Assembly (NCBI RefSeq): GCF_004331465.1
Contig: NZ_SJKB01000001.1
Span: 682,001-746,000 of the forward strand
Direction of reading: 5' to 3'
Origin: Kribbella pittospori
GTDB lineage: Bacteria; Actinomycetota; Actinomycetes; Propionibacteriales; Kribbellaceae
Length of the DNA stretch: 64,000 nucleotides
The position numbers and the translations under genes were made by a program. Shown piece after piece: positions 24,148 to 33,892 of the stretch. A model generated the notes under the pieces. That model was not told the DNA's origin, ran no database searches, and saw only the letters and a list, made by a program, of their open reading frames with translations. Numbering within the stretch: the first letter of the stretch is position 1; the number at the start of each line of letters is the position of its first letter.

Positions 24148-25334
24148 TCCTGGGCGGTCCTACCCGGCAGAGCGAGCATCCGGTCGAGCGCCAGCTTGGC
24201 GTACTTCTCGGTGTCGGCATCGACCGTGATCGGGTTGACCACGTGGCCGGCGACGAGGTTCTCCAGCGCCCAGACGAAGTGCGGCAGGTCGATCCGGTTC
24301 ATCGTGGCGCAGTAGCAGACCGTCTTGTCCAGGAACACGATGTTCTTGTCGGTGTGCTGCTTCGCCAGCCGCTGCACCAGGTTGAGCTCGGTGCCCACCG
24401 CCCACGACGTACCGGGCTCGGCCGTCTCGAGGGTCTGGATGATGTACTCCGTCGAGCCGACCAGGTCGGCCTTCAACACGACGTCGTGCCGGCACTCGGG
24501 GTGGACGATCACGTTCACCCCTGGGACGCGCGCCCGTACGTCGTCGACCGACGCGGCGGTGAACCGGCCGTGCACCGAGCAGTGCCCGCGCCACAGGATC
24601 ATCTTCGCCGCAGCCAACTGCTCACGGGTCAGCCCGCCGCCTGGCTTGTGCGGGTCATACACCACACACTCGTCCAGCGAGATGCCCATCTTCAGTACGG
24701 CGGTGTTCCGCCCGAGGTGCTGGTCGGGCAGGAAGAGCACCTTCTCGCCCTGCTCGAACGCCCACTCGAGGGCGGTGTCCGCGTTGCTCGACGTACAGAC
24801 AGCACCGCCGTTGCGGCCGCAGAACGCCTTGATGTCGGCGCTCGAGTTCATGTACGTCACCGGCACGGTCACGTCCGCGACCCCGGCGTCCGCGAGTGCG
24901 TCCCAGGCCGCCTCGACCTGCTGGATCCGGGCCATGTCGGCCATCGAGCAGCCGGCCGCGAGGTCCGGCAGGATCACGGTCTGCTGGTCATTGGTGAGGA
25001 TGTCGGCGGACTCGGCCATGAAGTGCACACCGCAGAACACGATGTACGGCGCGTCCGGCCGGGCCGCCGCGTCGCGGGCGAGCTTGAACGAGTCACCGGT
25101 GACGTCCGCGAACTGGATCACCTCGTCGCGCTGGTAGTGGTGCCCGAGCACGAACACCTGGTCGCCGAGCGTCGCCTTGGCCTTCAGCGCGCGCTCGACC
25201 AGGTCCGGGTCGGAGGCGGGAGGCAGAGCGCCGGGGCATTCGACGCCGCGCTCGGAGTGGGGGTCGGTGCTCTGGCCCAGGAACAGCAGGGGGAGGGACT
25301 TCGGGCCGTCCGCGATCGTCGTCACGTCGAACAT
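24144..25334 (-). CDS. nadA: Quinolinate synthase
   Basis: The protein is 396 aa from ATG at 25334; a GTG 36 nt upstream is an alternative because the ribosome site is not clear. It condenses iminoaspartate with dihydroxyacetone phosphate to quinolinate for NAD synthesis, using a [4Fe-4S] cluster. Visible marks are GHHYQRDEVIQFAD, VFCGVHFMAE (first cluster Cys), CTSSNAD, HPEC (second) and CYCATM (third). It stands alone, without nadB or nadC beside it. It is convergent and overlapping with the glycosyltransferase gene, so it is not part of that operon. Confidence 0.9.
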   Translation of the reverse strand: MFDVTTIADGPKSLPLLFLGQSTDPHSERGVECPGALPPASDPDLVERALKAKATLGDQVFVLGHHYQRDEVIQFADVTGDSFKLARDAAARPDAPYIVFCGVHFMAESADILTNDQQTVILPDLAAGCSMADMARIQQVEAAWDALADAGVADVTVPVTYMNSSADIKAFCGRNGGAVCTSSNADTALEWAFEQGEKVLFLPDQHLGRNTAVLKMGISLDECVVYDPHKPGGGLTREQLAAAKMILWRGHCSVHGRFTAASVDDVRARVPGVNVIVHPECRHDVVLKADLVGSTEYIIQTLETAEPGTSWAVGTELNLVQRLAKQHTDKNIVFLDKTVCYCATMNRIDLPHFVWALENLVAGHVVNPITVDADTEKYAKLALDRMLALPGRTAQD

Positions 25335-25407
25335 CGTGCCATGCCGTATGCCCCTCGCCGCGTGGTGCACGTCACTGCCCAGACTGTGAAATCGGTACTC
25401 TCCGGTT

Positions 25408-25983
25408 GTGAAGATCGCAGGCCTCGTCCTCGCCGCCGGCGCCGGCCGCCGGATGGGCACACCGAAAGCGCTGGTCCGCGACCCCGACGGCCTGGCGTGG
25501 GTGGTCCGGACCGCCCGTCTGCTGGCCGAGGCCGACTGTTCTCCGGTCCTGGTCGTCATCGGCGCCGCCGCCGACCAGGTCCGAGCGGTCCTGGTTGACG
25601 AGCCCGTCCAGGTGGTCGAGGCAACGAACTGGGACGAGGGGATGGGAGCCTCGCTCCGAGAGGGTTTGAAGGCCGCACCGCAGGACGTCGACGGAGTGGT
25701 CGTCGTACCGGTGGATGTCCCGGGCCTGACGACCGTCGCCGTACGTCGGGTCGCGGGGAACAGGTCGGCGTTGATCCGAGCGGTGTACGACGGCCAACCG
25801 GGTCACCCGGTGTTCCTGGGCCGGGACCACTGGGACGGGATCATCGCAACTGCGCAGGGCGATAGCGGTGCCCGGGAGTATCTGCGGAAACATCAAGCAG
25901 AAAAGGCCGAATGTGCGGATGTCGCCGAGGGCGATGACGTCGACACGGTGGACCAACTGCCGGACGGACATTCCGCCGACTGA
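25408..25983 (+). CDS. MocA-like molybdenum-cofactor nucleotidyltransferase
   Basis: The protein is 191 aa from GTG at 25408. It has the nucleotide-binding signature LAAGAGRRMGTPKAL at the N-terminus and the metal-binding PVDVPG segment near residue 100, as in the MobA/MocA family. MocA-type enzymes attach CMP to molybdopterin for hydroxylases of the xanthine-oxidase/CO-dehydrogenase family. Its place at the head of the cox-like genes fits that role, since those enzymes use the cytosine dinucleotide cofactor. Guanylyltransferase activity cannot be ruled out from sequence. Confidence 0.8.
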   Translation: MKIAGLVLAAGAGRRMGTPKALVRDPDGLAWVVRTARLLAEADCSPVLVVIGAAADQVRAVLVDEPVQVVEATNWDEGMGASLREGLKAAPQDVDGVVVVPVDVPGLTTVAVRRVAGNRSALIRAVYDGQPGHPVFLGRDHWDGIIATAQGDSGAREYLRKHQAEKAECADVAEGDDVDTVDQLPDGHSAD

Positions 25984-26022
25984 GCCTTGGCAACGGCGTT
26001 GCGGCTGCGAGATGCTGAAAAG

Positions 26023-26898
26023 ATGAACTTGTTCGGTTCCGCGGCAGAGCTCGCCGAGCGGCTGCGCGGAACCGGATATCTGGCCGGCGACGGCCTGGCC
26101 ACGGTCGGGTACCTGGCCCTCGCCCTGCACCGCCCGTTGCTGCTCGAAGGTGAGCCCGGCACCGGCAAGACCTCGCTGGCCGCCGCGATCGCCGAAGCCC
26201 TCGACCTGCAGCTGATCCGGCTGCAGTGCTACGAAGGCATCGACGCGACCCAGGCGCTCTACGACTGGGACTTCCCCCGCCAGATCCTGCACCTGCGCAC
26301 GGTCGAGGCGACCAGCTCGGACCCGGCCGTCGAAGAGGTCGAGAAGTCGCTGTTCGACGAGCGCTTCCTGCTCGCCCGCCCGGTGCTGCGCGCGCTGCGG
26401 GAGAGCCCGGCGGTGCTGCTGGTCGACGAGATCGACCGCGCCGACGACGAGTTCGAGGCGTTCCTGCTCGAAGTCTTGTCGACGTACGAAGTCACGATCC
26501 CCGAACTGGGCACGATCACCGCCGAGACGCCGCCGATCGTCGTACTCACCTCGAACCGCACCCGCGAGGTTCACGACGCGCTGAAGCGCCGTTGCCTGTA
26601 CCACTGGATCGACCACCCGGGCCTGGCCCGCGAGGTCGAGATCGTTCGCACCCGGCTGCCGGAGGTCTCGCACCGGCTGGCCGAGCAGGTGGCGCGCTCG
26701 GTGCAGCGGATGCGTGAGCTCGATCTGCTCAAGCCCCCCGGGGTGGCGGAGACGCTCGACTGGGCTCGCGCGCTCGATGCCCTCGGCACCGAGATCCTCG
26801 ACGTGGAGACCGCGGCGGCGACGTTGGGTGCCGTGCTCAAGTACCGCGAGGACACCGACCGGGTGCGCGAATCACTGGATCGATTACTGGCGAGCTGA
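26023..26898 (+). CDS. MoxR-family AAA+ ATPase (CoxD-like)
   Basis: The protein is 291 aa from ATG at 26023; a TTG 36 nt upstream is in frame but has no ribosome site. Walker A is GEPGTGKTS and Walker B VLLVDEIDRAD; sensor 1 is VVLTSN, followed by an arginine-finger-like RRC. CoxD-type MoxR ATPases, with VWA partners, remodel the active site of CO-dehydrogenase-like enzymes by inserting sulfur and metal. The VWA gene follows after 6 nt. Predicted cytoplasmic chaperone for the molybdenum enzyme encoded downstream. Confidence 0.87.
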   Translation: MNLFGSAAELAERLRGTGYLAGDGLATVGYLALALHRPLLLEGEPGTGKTSLAAAIAEALDLQLIRLQCYEGIDATQALYDWDFPRQILHLRTVEATSSDPAVEEVEKSLFDERFLLARPVLRALRESPAVLLVDEIDRADDEFEAFLLEVLSTYEVTIPELGTITAETPPIVVLTSNRTREVHDALKRRCLYHWIDHPGLAREVEIVRTRLPEVSHRLAEQVARSVQRMRELDLLKPPGVAETLDWARALDALGTEILDVETAAATLGAVLKYREDTDRVRESLDRLLAS

Positions 26899-26904
26899 GG
26901 ACAG

Positions 26905-27999
26905 ATGACCGCACCAGATCTCGCGTTGGCCGGCTTCGCGTCGGCGCTCCGGCACGCGGGACTGGCAGTCACTTCCGATCGGGTGCACCTCTTCCTCCAG
27001 GCGGTCGCCACGCTCGACGCGGGCGTCACCGCGGACGTCTACTGGGCCGGCCGCGCCGCCCTGTGTTCGGGACCCGACGACACCGCCCGGTACGACGAGG
27101 TGTTCGCCGCGTGGTTCTCCGGAGAACGGTCGAACGGCGCGGCCCGGCGTACGACGACGCAGCCCTCGGTGCAGGCCGCCCTCGAGGTGGACGACAGTGC
27201 GGGAGGCGAGGACGGCGACCAGTCGTCGAACGCCTCCGCGAGTACGACGGAAGTCCTCCGGCACCGCGACGTCGCCGAACTGTCCGCGAGTGATCGGGCC
27301 CAGCTGAACCGCCTGTTCGGTTCCCTGCGCCCACGGATCCCGGTACGCCGTACTGTCCGGCGACGTCCATCGCATCGCGGCGACATCGATCCACGTCGGA
27401 CGCTCCGGGCCCAGTTGCGGCAGGTCGGCGAGCCCGCCCGCGTCCACTACCGCCGCCGCGGCACGCGACCACGCCGGGTCGTCGTACTCGTCGATGTCTC
27501 CGGTTCGATGCGCCCGTACGCCGACAGTCTGTTGCGGCTCGCCCACACGATGGTCCAGCGAGCTCCGCGGTCGGTGGAGGTGTTCACGATCGGGACCCGG
27601 TTGACCCGGGTGACTCCGGCGTTGCGTCGAGGCGATGCGGAGTCCGCGCTGCGCTCGGCGGGAAACGTCGTACCGGACTGGTCGGGCGGCACCCGGCTCG
27701 GTGAAGTGCTCAAGGTGTTTCTCGACCGGTGGGGCCAGCGGGGGATGGCGCGCCGGTCGATCGTGGTGGTGTGCAGCGACGGTTGGGAACGCGGCGACAC
27801 CACCTTGCTCGGTGCACAGGTGCAGCGGCTGGCCGCACTGGCGCATCGGGTGGTCTGGCTGAATCCGCATCGCGGCAAGCCCGGATACCTGCCGGTGCAG
27901 ACCGGGATCGTTGCGGTGCTGCCCCATCTGGACGAACTCGTCGCGGGGCACAGCCTGGCCAGTTTTGCTGATCTCCTGGAGGTGGTTGCCGATGCGTGA
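26905..27999 (+). CDS. VWA-domain protein (CoxE-like)
   Basis: The protein is 364 aa. The N-terminal half (1-180) is a helical region rich in Arg and acidic residues. The C-terminal von Willebrand A domain has the MIDAS motif DVSGSM (about residue 198) and the later GTRL and CSDGWERGD segments that complete metal binding. In cox clusters this protein partners the MoxR ATPase during maturation of the hydroxylase. It is translationally linked: the XdhC start lies inside its last codons. Confidence 0.85.
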   Translation: MTAPDLALAGFASALRHAGLAVTSDRVHLFLQAVATLDAGVTADVYWAGRAALCSGPDDTARYDEVFAAWFSGERSNGAARRTTTQPSVQAALEVDDSAGGEDGDQSSNASASTTEVLRHRDVAELSASDRAQLNRLFGSLRPRIPVRRTVRRRPSHRGDIDPRRTLRAQLRQVGEPARVHYRRRGTRPRRVVVLVDVSGSMRPYADSLLRLAHTMVQRAPRSVEVFTIGTRLTRVTPALRRGDAESALRSAGNVVPDWSGGTRLGEVLKVFLDRWGQRGMARRSIVVVCSDGWERGDTTLLGAQVQRLAALAHRVVWLNPHRGKPGYLPVQTGIVAVLPHLDELVAGHSLASFADLLEVVADA

Positions 28000-29113
28000 T
28001 GTGCTCGAGCGATTGATGGAGTGGTGGCGCGCGGGCGAATCGGTTGCCGTGGGCACTGTTGTCGCGACGTTCTCGTCGGCGCCGCGGTCGCCGGGTGCGG
28101 TGATGCTGGTCGGGCCCGAGGGCGAGGCGGTCGGCAGCGTGTCGGGTGGGTGCGTCGAGGGCGCCGTGTACCAGCTGGGCGAGGAGATCCTCGAGTCCGG
28201 CGAGTCGATGCTGCAGCGGTACGGCGTGAGCGACGAGTCGGCGTTCGCCGTCGGGCTCACGTGTGGCGGGATCATCGACATCTTCGTCGAGCGGGTCGAT
28301 CGCTCGTCGTACCCGGAGCTGGGGGAGGTGGCGGCCGACGTCGAGGCCGGTCGGCCGGTCGCGGTGGCGACTGTGATCGCGCATCCCGATCCGGCCAGGG
28401 TCGGCCGGCGGATGGTGGTGCGCCCGGTCGGTCAGCCGACGGCGGGGACGCTCGGATCGTCGCGGGCCGACGACGCGGTCGCCGCCGACGCGCGCGGGCT
28501 GCTGGCGACCGGGCGGACGGAAACGCTGGAGTACGGGCCGGACGGGCAGCGGCGCGGCGAGGGGATGCGGGTGTTCGTGTCGTCGCACGCGCCGGTACCG
28601 CGGCTGTTGGTGTTCGGCGCGATCGACTTCGCTGCGGCGGTGGCGAAGCTCGGATCGTTCCTGGGGTATCGGGTGACGGTGTGCGATGCGCGGGCGGTGT
28701 TCGCGACGGCGTCGCGGTTCCCGTCGGCCGACGAGGTGATTGTCGACTGGCCGCATCGCTACCTGAAGGCCGAGGCGGAGGCCGGTCGGATCGACGGACG
28801 GACCGTCATCTGTGTGCTGACCCACGACCCGAAGTTCGACGTACCGCTGCTGGAGGTGGCGTTGCGGTTGCCGGAGCTGGCCTACATCGGGGCGATGGGC
28901 TCGCGGCGGACCCACGACGACCGGGTGAAGCGGCTGCAGGAGGCCGGGCTGACCGACGCGGAGCTGGCCAGGCTGGCGAGTCCGATCGGTCTCGACCTCG
29001 GCGGGCGGACACCGGAGGAGACCGCGGTCAGCATCGCCGCCGAGATCATCGCCCTGCGCTGGGGCGGTGCCGGCGACCGGCTGTCGGGGGTGGCAGGGCC
29101 GATTCATCACTGA
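27992..29113 (+). CDS. XdhC/CoxI-family maturation factor
   Basis: The protein is 373 aa from ATG at 27992, overlapping the CoxE-like stop by 8 bp. The N-terminal XdhC_CoxI domain includes [12 protein letters not shown] and GLTCGG, whose cysteines are implicated in sulfuration of the molybdenum centre. The C-terminal Rossmann-like domain contains [18 protein letters not shown] and [10 protein letters not shown]. Such proteins bind the cofactor and help insert the sulfido ligand into xanthine-dehydrogenase-like enzymes. It is followed by 74 nt and then the small Fe-S subunit gene. Confidence 0.88.
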   Translation: MRDVLERLMEWWRAGESVAVGTVVATFSSAPRSPGAVMLVGPEGEAVGSVSGGCVEGAVYQLGEEILESGESMLQRYGVSDESAFAVGLTCGGIIDIFVERVDRSSYPELGEVAADVEAGRPVAVATVIAHPDPARVGRRMVVRPVGQPTAGTLGSSRADDAVAADARGLLATGRTETLEYGPDGQRRGEGMRVFVSSHAPVPRLLVFGAIDFAAAVAKLGSFLGYRVTVCDARAVFATASRFPSADEVIVDWPHRYLKAEAEAGRIDGRTVICVLTHDPKFDVPLLEVALRLPELAYIGAMGSRRTHDDRVKRLQEAGLTDAELARLASPIGLDLGGRTPEETAVSIAAEIIALRWGGAGDRLSGVAGPIHH

Positions 29114-29187
29114 ACATCTCTTGTGGTGGACATCACAGGAGAGCAGGATCCAAACGGACGACTGTGCTCACTTCTGGAGGCGGGGCG

Positions 29188-29658
29188 ATGACCCGGATCA
29201 CGGTGAAGGTCGACGGAAGCAGTTTCACTGACGAAGTGGAGCCGCGCACGCTGCTCGTGCACTACCTGCGCGAGCAACTGGGGAAGACAGGGACCGTGGT
29301 CGGCTGTGACACCAGCAACTGCGGCGCCTGCACGGTTCACCTGGACGGCCGGAGCGTGAAGTCCTGCTCGCTGTTCGCGGTCCAGGCCGACGGTCACGAG
29401 GTGACGACGATCGAGGGCCTCGCCTCCAACGGGCAGTTGCATCCGATGCAGCAGGCCTTCCACGAGAACCATGCGTTGCAGTGCGGCTACTGCACGCCAG
29501 GCATGATCATGCAATCCCTCGATCTGATCGCTGACAATCCCGACCCGTCCGAGGACGACGTCCGGCTCGGGCTCGAAGGCAACCTCTGCCGGTGCACCGG
29601 CTACCAGAACATCGTCAAGGCCGTCCGCGCCGCTGCCGCTGCGGGAGGTCCGCAATGA
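29188..29658 (+). CDS. [2Fe-2S] small subunit of CO-dehydrogenase-like hydroxylase (CoxS-like)
   Basis: The protein is 156 aa from ATG at 29188, with GGAGG upstream. The N-terminal plant-type ferredoxin cluster ligands are C-x4-C-x2-C (CDTSNCGAC), then a later Cys in KSCS. The C-terminal cluster uses CGYC and CRC ([17 protein letters not shown]). It transfers electrons from the molybdenum site to FAD. The stop overlaps the large-subunit start (ATGA), as expected for subunits made in fixed ratio. Confidence 0.9.
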   Translation: MTRITVKVDGSSFTDEVEPRTLLVHYLREQLGKTGTVVGCDTSNCGACTVHLDGRSVKSCSLFAVQADGHEVTTIEGLASNGQLHPMQQAFHENHALQCGYCTPGMIMQSLDLIADNPDPSEDDVRLGLEGNLCRCTGYQNIVKAVRAAAAAGGPQ

Positions 29659-32039
29659 CCACCACCGAGGCACGCCCGACCGCGGAGGTCGGCAACCCGC
29701 GCCGGCGTAAGGAGGACGCCCGTCTCGTCACCGGCCGGACCCGCTGGACCGACAACATCGTGCTCCCGGGCATGTTGCACCTGGCAATGGTGCGCAGCCC
29801 GTTCGCCCATGCGCGGATCACCTCGATCGACACCGAGGCAGCTCGGGCCGCCACCGGGGTGGTCGCCGTACTGACCGGGGCCGACCTCGCCGACGAGCAG
29901 GGTGCGTTGCCGAACGCCTGGGCGATCGTCCCGGAGCAGAAGGCACCGGTGCACCCGTCGATGGCGGTCGACCACGTCGCGTTCGCCGGCGAGATCGTTG
30001 CCATGGTCGTGGCCCGGAACGCGGCCGAGGCGAACGACGCCGCCGACCTGATCGACGTGGACTATGAAGAACTACCGCCGGTCCTCGACCTGCGCCAGGC
30101 TGCTACCGACTCATCACTCGCGCACCCGGACCTGGGCACCAACGTGTCGGCGGTGTGGTCCTTCGACTCGGCCTCGGCCGGCACCGGTGGCGACGTCGAG
30201 GCCGCGATCGCGGCCGCCCGCGACGGCGGCATCCTGATCGAGAAGGAGATCCGCCAGCAGCGGCTGATCCCGGCGTTCATGGAACCGCGGTCGATTGTCG
30301 TCGATCCGACTCCCGAACAAATGACCGTGTGGTCGTCGACCCAGGTGCCGCACTTCGTCAAGATCTTCATCGCGCTCGTGCTCGGCATCCCGGAGAGCAA
30401 GATCCGGGTGATCGCGCCGGATGTCGGCGGCGGGTTCGGCGGCAAGCTCCAGTTCACGCCCGAGGAAGTGCTCACCGTCATCGCGGCCCGCCGGACCGGG
30501 AAGCCCTGTAAATACAGCGAATCCCGGTCCGAGTCGCTGATGGCCGCGCACCACGGCCGGGACCAGTGGCAGAAGCTGACGCTGGCCGCGACCAACGACG
30601 GTGACGTGACCGGCCTGAAGGTCGAACTGATCGCCGACATGGGCGCCTACCTCGGCCTGGTCACGTCGGCGATCCCGTTGCTCGGCGCCTTCATGTACAA
30701 CGGGATCTACAAGTTCCCGTCGTACCACCTGAAATGCACGAACGTGTTCACGAACAAGACCTGGACCGACGCCTACCGCGGCGCCGGCCGGCCGGAGGCG
30801 ACGTTCGCGGTCGAGCGGCTGATGGACGAGTTGGCCGCCAAGGTCGGGGCCGACCCGCTGGCGATCCGGGAGCGGAACTGGATCAAGCACGAGGAGTTCC
30901 CGTTCGCGACGGTGGCCGGGCTGAAGTACGACTCCGGCAACTACGAGGCCGCGACCGCGAAGGCCCGCGAGCTCTTCCGGTACGACGAGTTGCGCGCCGA
31001 ACAACTGAAGCGGCGCGAGTCCGGTGACCCGGTCCAGCTCGGCATCGGCGTCTCGACGTACACCGAGATGTGCGGGCTGGCGCCGTCGCGGTGGCTCGGC
31101 TCGATGGGGTACGTCGGTGGTGGCTGGGAGCACGCGTCGATCCGGATGCTGCCGACCGGCAAGGTCGAGGTGATCACCGGCACGAGTCCGCACGGGCAGG
31201 GACACGAGACCGCGTGGAGCCAGATCGTCGCCGACCGGCTCGGCGTCGGCTTCGAGGACATCGAAGTACTGCACGGTGACACGCAGGTCGCGCCGCGCGG
31301 TCTGGACACGTACGGCTCGCGGTCGCTGGCGGTCGGTGGGATGGCGGTGCTCGCCGCGGCCGACCGGGTGATCGAGAAGGCCAAGCCGATCGCGGCGCAG
31401 TTGCTGGAGGCAAATGTCGACGACCTCGAGTTCTCCGGCGGCCGGTACGGCGTGCGCGGGACCGAGACCGGGATGACGATGGCCGAGCTCGCGTTCGCGG
31501 TCTTCCAGGGGCACAAGTTGGACGGCTCGATGGAAGGCTGCCTGGATGCGGACGCGACGCTGGATCCGGAGGACTTCTCCTTCCCGCACGGTACGCATCT
31601 GTGTGCGGTCGAGGTCGACACCGAGACCGGCGCCACCACGATCCGGTCGTACGTGAGCGTCGACGACGTGGGGGTTGTCGTCAATCCGATGATCGTCGAG
31701 GGCCAGGTGCATGGCGGCCTGGCGCAGGGCATCGCGCAGGCGCTGTTCGAGGAGGCCGTGCACGACGAGAGCGGCACGCTGGTGAGCGGCTCGTTCGTCG
31801 AGTACCTGGTCCCGTCGTCGGCCGACCTGCCGTCGTTCACCACGGCTCGGACCGAGACACCGTCGACGACGAACCAGCTCGGCGTGAAGGGAGTCGGCGA
31901 GGCAGGCACGATCGCCTCGACGCCGGCTGTCGTCAATGCGATTGTCGACGCCGTCCGTCATCTGGGCGTGTCGGACGTGCCGATGCCCTGTACGCCGTAC
32001 CGGGTCTGGAAGGCCTTGCAGGAAGGGGCGCAGTCATGA
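29655..32039 (+). CDS. Molybdenum large subunit, form II CO-dehydrogenase-like (CoxL-like)
   Basis: The protein is 794 aa, standard for this subunit. The start at 29655 is fixed by ATGA overlap and GGAGG upstream. Cofactor-binding landmarks are [28 protein letters not shown] and KGVGEAG, with a conserved glutamate near the C-terminus. The active-site loop at 30771-30791 reads AYRGAGR, the form II signature, not the Cys-containing AYxCSFR of proven CO dehydrogenases. CO oxidation is therefore uncertain; an aldehyde, purine or other heteroaromatic substrate is equally possible. It assembles with the small and FAD subunits. Confidence 0.88.
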   Translation: MTTTEARPTAEVGNPRRRKEDARLVTGRTRWTDNIVLPGMLHLAMVRSPFAHARITSIDTEAARAATGVVAVLTGADLADEQGALPNAWAIVPEQKAPVHPSMAVDHVAFAGEIVAMVVARNAAEANDAADLIDVDYEELPPVLDLRQAATDSSLAHPDLGTNVSAVWSFDSASAGTGGDVEAAIAAARDGGILIEKEIRQQRLIPAFMEPRSIVVDPTPEQMTVWSSTQVPHFVKIFIALVLGIPESKIRVIAPDVGGGFGGKLQFTPEEVLTVIAARRTGKPCKYSESRSESLMAAHHGRDQWQKLTLAATNDGDVTGLKVELIADMGAYLGLVTSAIPLLGAFMYNGIYKFPSYHLKCTNVFTNKTWTDAYRGAGRPEATFAVERLMDELAAKVGADPLAIRERNWIKHEEFPFATVAGLKYDSGNYEAATAKARELFRYDELRAEQLKRRESGDPVQLGIGVSTYTEMCGLAPSRWLGSMGYVGGGWEHASIRMLPTGKVEVITGTSPHGQGHETAWSQIVADRLGVGFEDIEVLHGDTQVAPRGLDTYGSRSLAVGGMAVLAAADRVIEKAKPIAAQLLEANVDDLEFSGGRYGVRGTETGMTMAELAFAVFQGHKLDGSMEGCLDADATLDPEDFSFPHGTHLCAVEVDTETGATTIRSYVSVDDVGVVVNPMIVEGQVHGGLAQGIAQALFEEAVHDESGTLVSGSFVEYLVPSSADLPSFTTARTETPSTTNQLGVKGVGEAGTIASTPAVVNAIVDAVRHLGVSDVPMPCTPYRVWKALQEGAQS

Positions 32040-32890
32040 TCCCGGCAGCTTTCGAGTACTTCACGCCGTCGACGGTCGACGAGGCGGTCGCGCTGCTGCG
32101 GGACCAGCCCGACGCGAAGGTGCTGGCCGGTGGCCAGAGCCTGATGCCGGTTCTGCGGTTGCGCCTCGCGGCGCCCGAGACGATTGTCGACATCGGACGG
32201 ATCGCTGAGCTGCAGGGCGTCCGCGACGACGGCGATGCACTGGTGATCGGTGCGATGACCCCGCACAGCACGGTGCAGGGCGATCCACTGGTCGGCGAGC
32301 ACGCCCGGCTGGTGTCGTTGGCGACGGCAACGATCGCGGATCCGCAGGTGCGGCATCGCGGGACGTTCGGCGGTTCGCTGGCGCATGCCGATCCGGCTGG
32401 TGACCTGCCCGCCGTCGCGGTTGCTCTCGATGCGTCGTTCGTGATCGCCGGCCCGGACGGCCGTCGTACTGTCGCCGCTGCCGACTTCTTCGAGGGCGTG
32501 TTCAGTACGACGCTCGCCGACGACGAACTGCTGGTCGAGGTGCGGGTGCCGAAGTACACCGGCTGGGGCGCGCACTACGAGAAGTTCAACCGGGTCGCGC
32601 AGCAATGGTCGATCGTGGCCGTCGCGGCGGCGGTCCGGCTGGACGGGGACTCGATCGCGGAGGCGCGGGTCGGGCTCACGAACATGGGTTCGACCCCGAT
32701 CCGGGCGACCGCGGTTGAGGCCGCGCTGGTCGGGCGGCCCGCGACGCCGGAGGCCGTGCGCGAGGCCGCGGCCCACGCGGCCGAGGGGACGTCTCCGGTG
32801 TCCGACCTCAACGGTGATGCCGACTATCGGCGGCATCTCGCGTCGGTGCTGACACGGCGTGCGGTGCTCGCGGCGGCGGGGACCGGATGA
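32036..32890 (+). CDS. FAD-binding medium subunit (CoxM-like)
   Basis: The protein is 284 aa from ATG at 32036, overlapping the large-subunit stop (ATGA). FAD-binding motifs are AGGQSL (about residue 31) and RGTFGGSLAHADPAGD (about 110). The C-terminal CO_deh_flav_C domain includes KFNRVAQQWSIVAVA. It passes electrons from the Fe-S subunit to the acceptor. The subunit order S-L-M differs from the M-S-L order of the classical form I cluster, which is usual for form II loci. Confidence 0.88.
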   Translation: MIPAAFEYFTPSTVDEAVALLRDQPDAKVLAGGQSLMPVLRLRLAAPETIVDIGRIAELQGVRDDGDALVIGAMTPHSTVQGDPLVGEHARLVSLATATIADPQVRHRGTFGGSLAHADPAGDLPAVAVALDASFVIAGPDGRRTVAAADFFEGVFSTTLADDELLVEVRVPKYTGWGAHYEKFNRVAQQWSIVAVAAAVRLDGDSIAEARVGLTNMGSTPIRATAVEAALVGRPATPEAVREAAAHAAEGTSPVSDLNGDADYRRHLASVLTRRAVLAAAGTG

Positions 32891-33888
32891 AGCTCGAGCA
32901 CAAGTTCGTCGTACCGGCTCCCGTCGACGAGGCGTGGGTCGCGTTCAACGACCTCGGAAGGGTGGTGCCGTGTTTCCCCGGCGCCACCCTGACGTCGGCC
33001 GAGGGTGACGAGTTCACCGGCTCCTGCAAGGTCAAGCTGGGGCCGGTGTCCCTCCAGTACTCCGGCAACGGGACCTTCGTCGAACGCGACGAGTCCGACC
33101 ATCACGCCGTGATCGAAGCCAAGGGCAAGGATCGCCGCGGCAACGGCACTGCAAGCGTCCGAGTAGTAGCCCGCCTGACCGCGGCCGACGCCACGTCCAC
33201 CCAGGTCACCGTGGACACCGACCTGACCATCACCGGCCGCCCCGCCCAATTCGGCCGAGGCCTGATCCAAGAGGTCTCCGACCGCCTCCTGGACCAATTC
33301 ACCACCTGCCTAACCACAACCCTCCAAACCACCACCACATCCACCGCGCCTGCGTCCGCAGCAACTCCCGCCCCATCCACCACCCCCGCGACTCCAGCGG
33401 CGTCCGCTCCCTCCACGACCCCCGCGACTCCAGCTACGTCCGCCCCGTCCACCACCCCCGCGACCTCGCCGGCGTCCGCTCCCTCCACCGAACCCACTGC
33501 CCAGGCCCAGCCCGCCGGCTCAGCCCAACCCACGGACCCAGCCCAACCCGCAGACGCGGCTCGCGCCGCCGGCCCCGACCAGCCCGGCGATCAACCCGCC
33601 AGCATGGGGCAGCCAGGTGCCCCGGCAGCACCCGCTACCGGCGCCGGTGCATCCTCCGCGACGGCGCCTGGTGGCGGCCCGGCATCTGCAGCCGGCACGG
33701 CATCGGCGTCCGACGCGACGGAGGCGTCGGCGTCAGGCGCCACCTCCGCGTCGGCGTCCGGCGCTGGTTCCGAGCCGGTGGAGCTCAACCTGGTGACGAC
33801 CATGCTGCCGGTCCTCGCCCGTCGGGTCCGGCCCTACCTGATCGGGGCCGTGGTCGCGCTGGTCCTCCGGCGGTTGCTCCGTCGGTGA
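32887..33888 (+). CDS. CoxG-like SRPBCC protein with long repeat linker and C-terminal anchor
   Basis: The protein is 333 aa; ATGA overlaps the CoxM-like stop. Residues 1-145 are a START/SRPBCC (CoxG/polyketide-cyclase) domain, with PVDEAWVAFNDL and CFPGATLT. Residues about 150-300 are an Ala/Pro/Thr/Ser low-complexity linker containing three 12-residue tandem repeats, followed by Gln/Gly-rich sequence. The end is a short hydrophobic segment, YLIGAVVALVL, flanked by arginines: a probable tail anchor. CoxG proteins help tether CO dehydrogenase to the membrane, so the domain would be held on a long flexible tether. Confidence 0.82.
   Translation: MKLEHKFVVPAPVDEAWVAFNDLGRVVPCFPGATLTSAEGDEFTGSCKVKLGPVSLQYSGNGTFVERDESDHHAVIEAKGKDRRGNGTASVRVVARLTAADATSTQVTVDTDLTITGRPAQFGRGLIQEVSDRLLDQFTTCLTTTLQTTTTSTAPASAATPAPSTTPATPAASAPSTTPATPATSAPSTTPATSPASAPSTEPTAQAQPAGSAQPTDPAQPADAARAAGPDQPGDQPASMGQPGAPAAPATGAGASSATAPGGGPASAAGTASASDATEASASGATSASASGAGSEPVELNLVTTMLPVLARRVRPYLIGAVVALVLRRLLRR
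33388..33495 (+). repeat. Three 36-bp in-frame tandem repeats in the coxG-like gene
   Basis: Units 33388-33423, 33424-33459 and 33460-33495 encode A-T-P-A-A-S-A-P-S-T-T-P and close variants. They differ at both synonymous and replacement positions. Part of the flexible linker between the CoxG domain and the membrane anchor. Confidence 0.75.
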
Positions 33889-33892
33889 GTGG

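Noticed and set aside
25987..26022. TTG start 36 nt upstream for the MoxR ATPase
   Set aside because: No ribosome site precedes it, and homology-like sequence starts at MNLFGSAAELAERL (26023).
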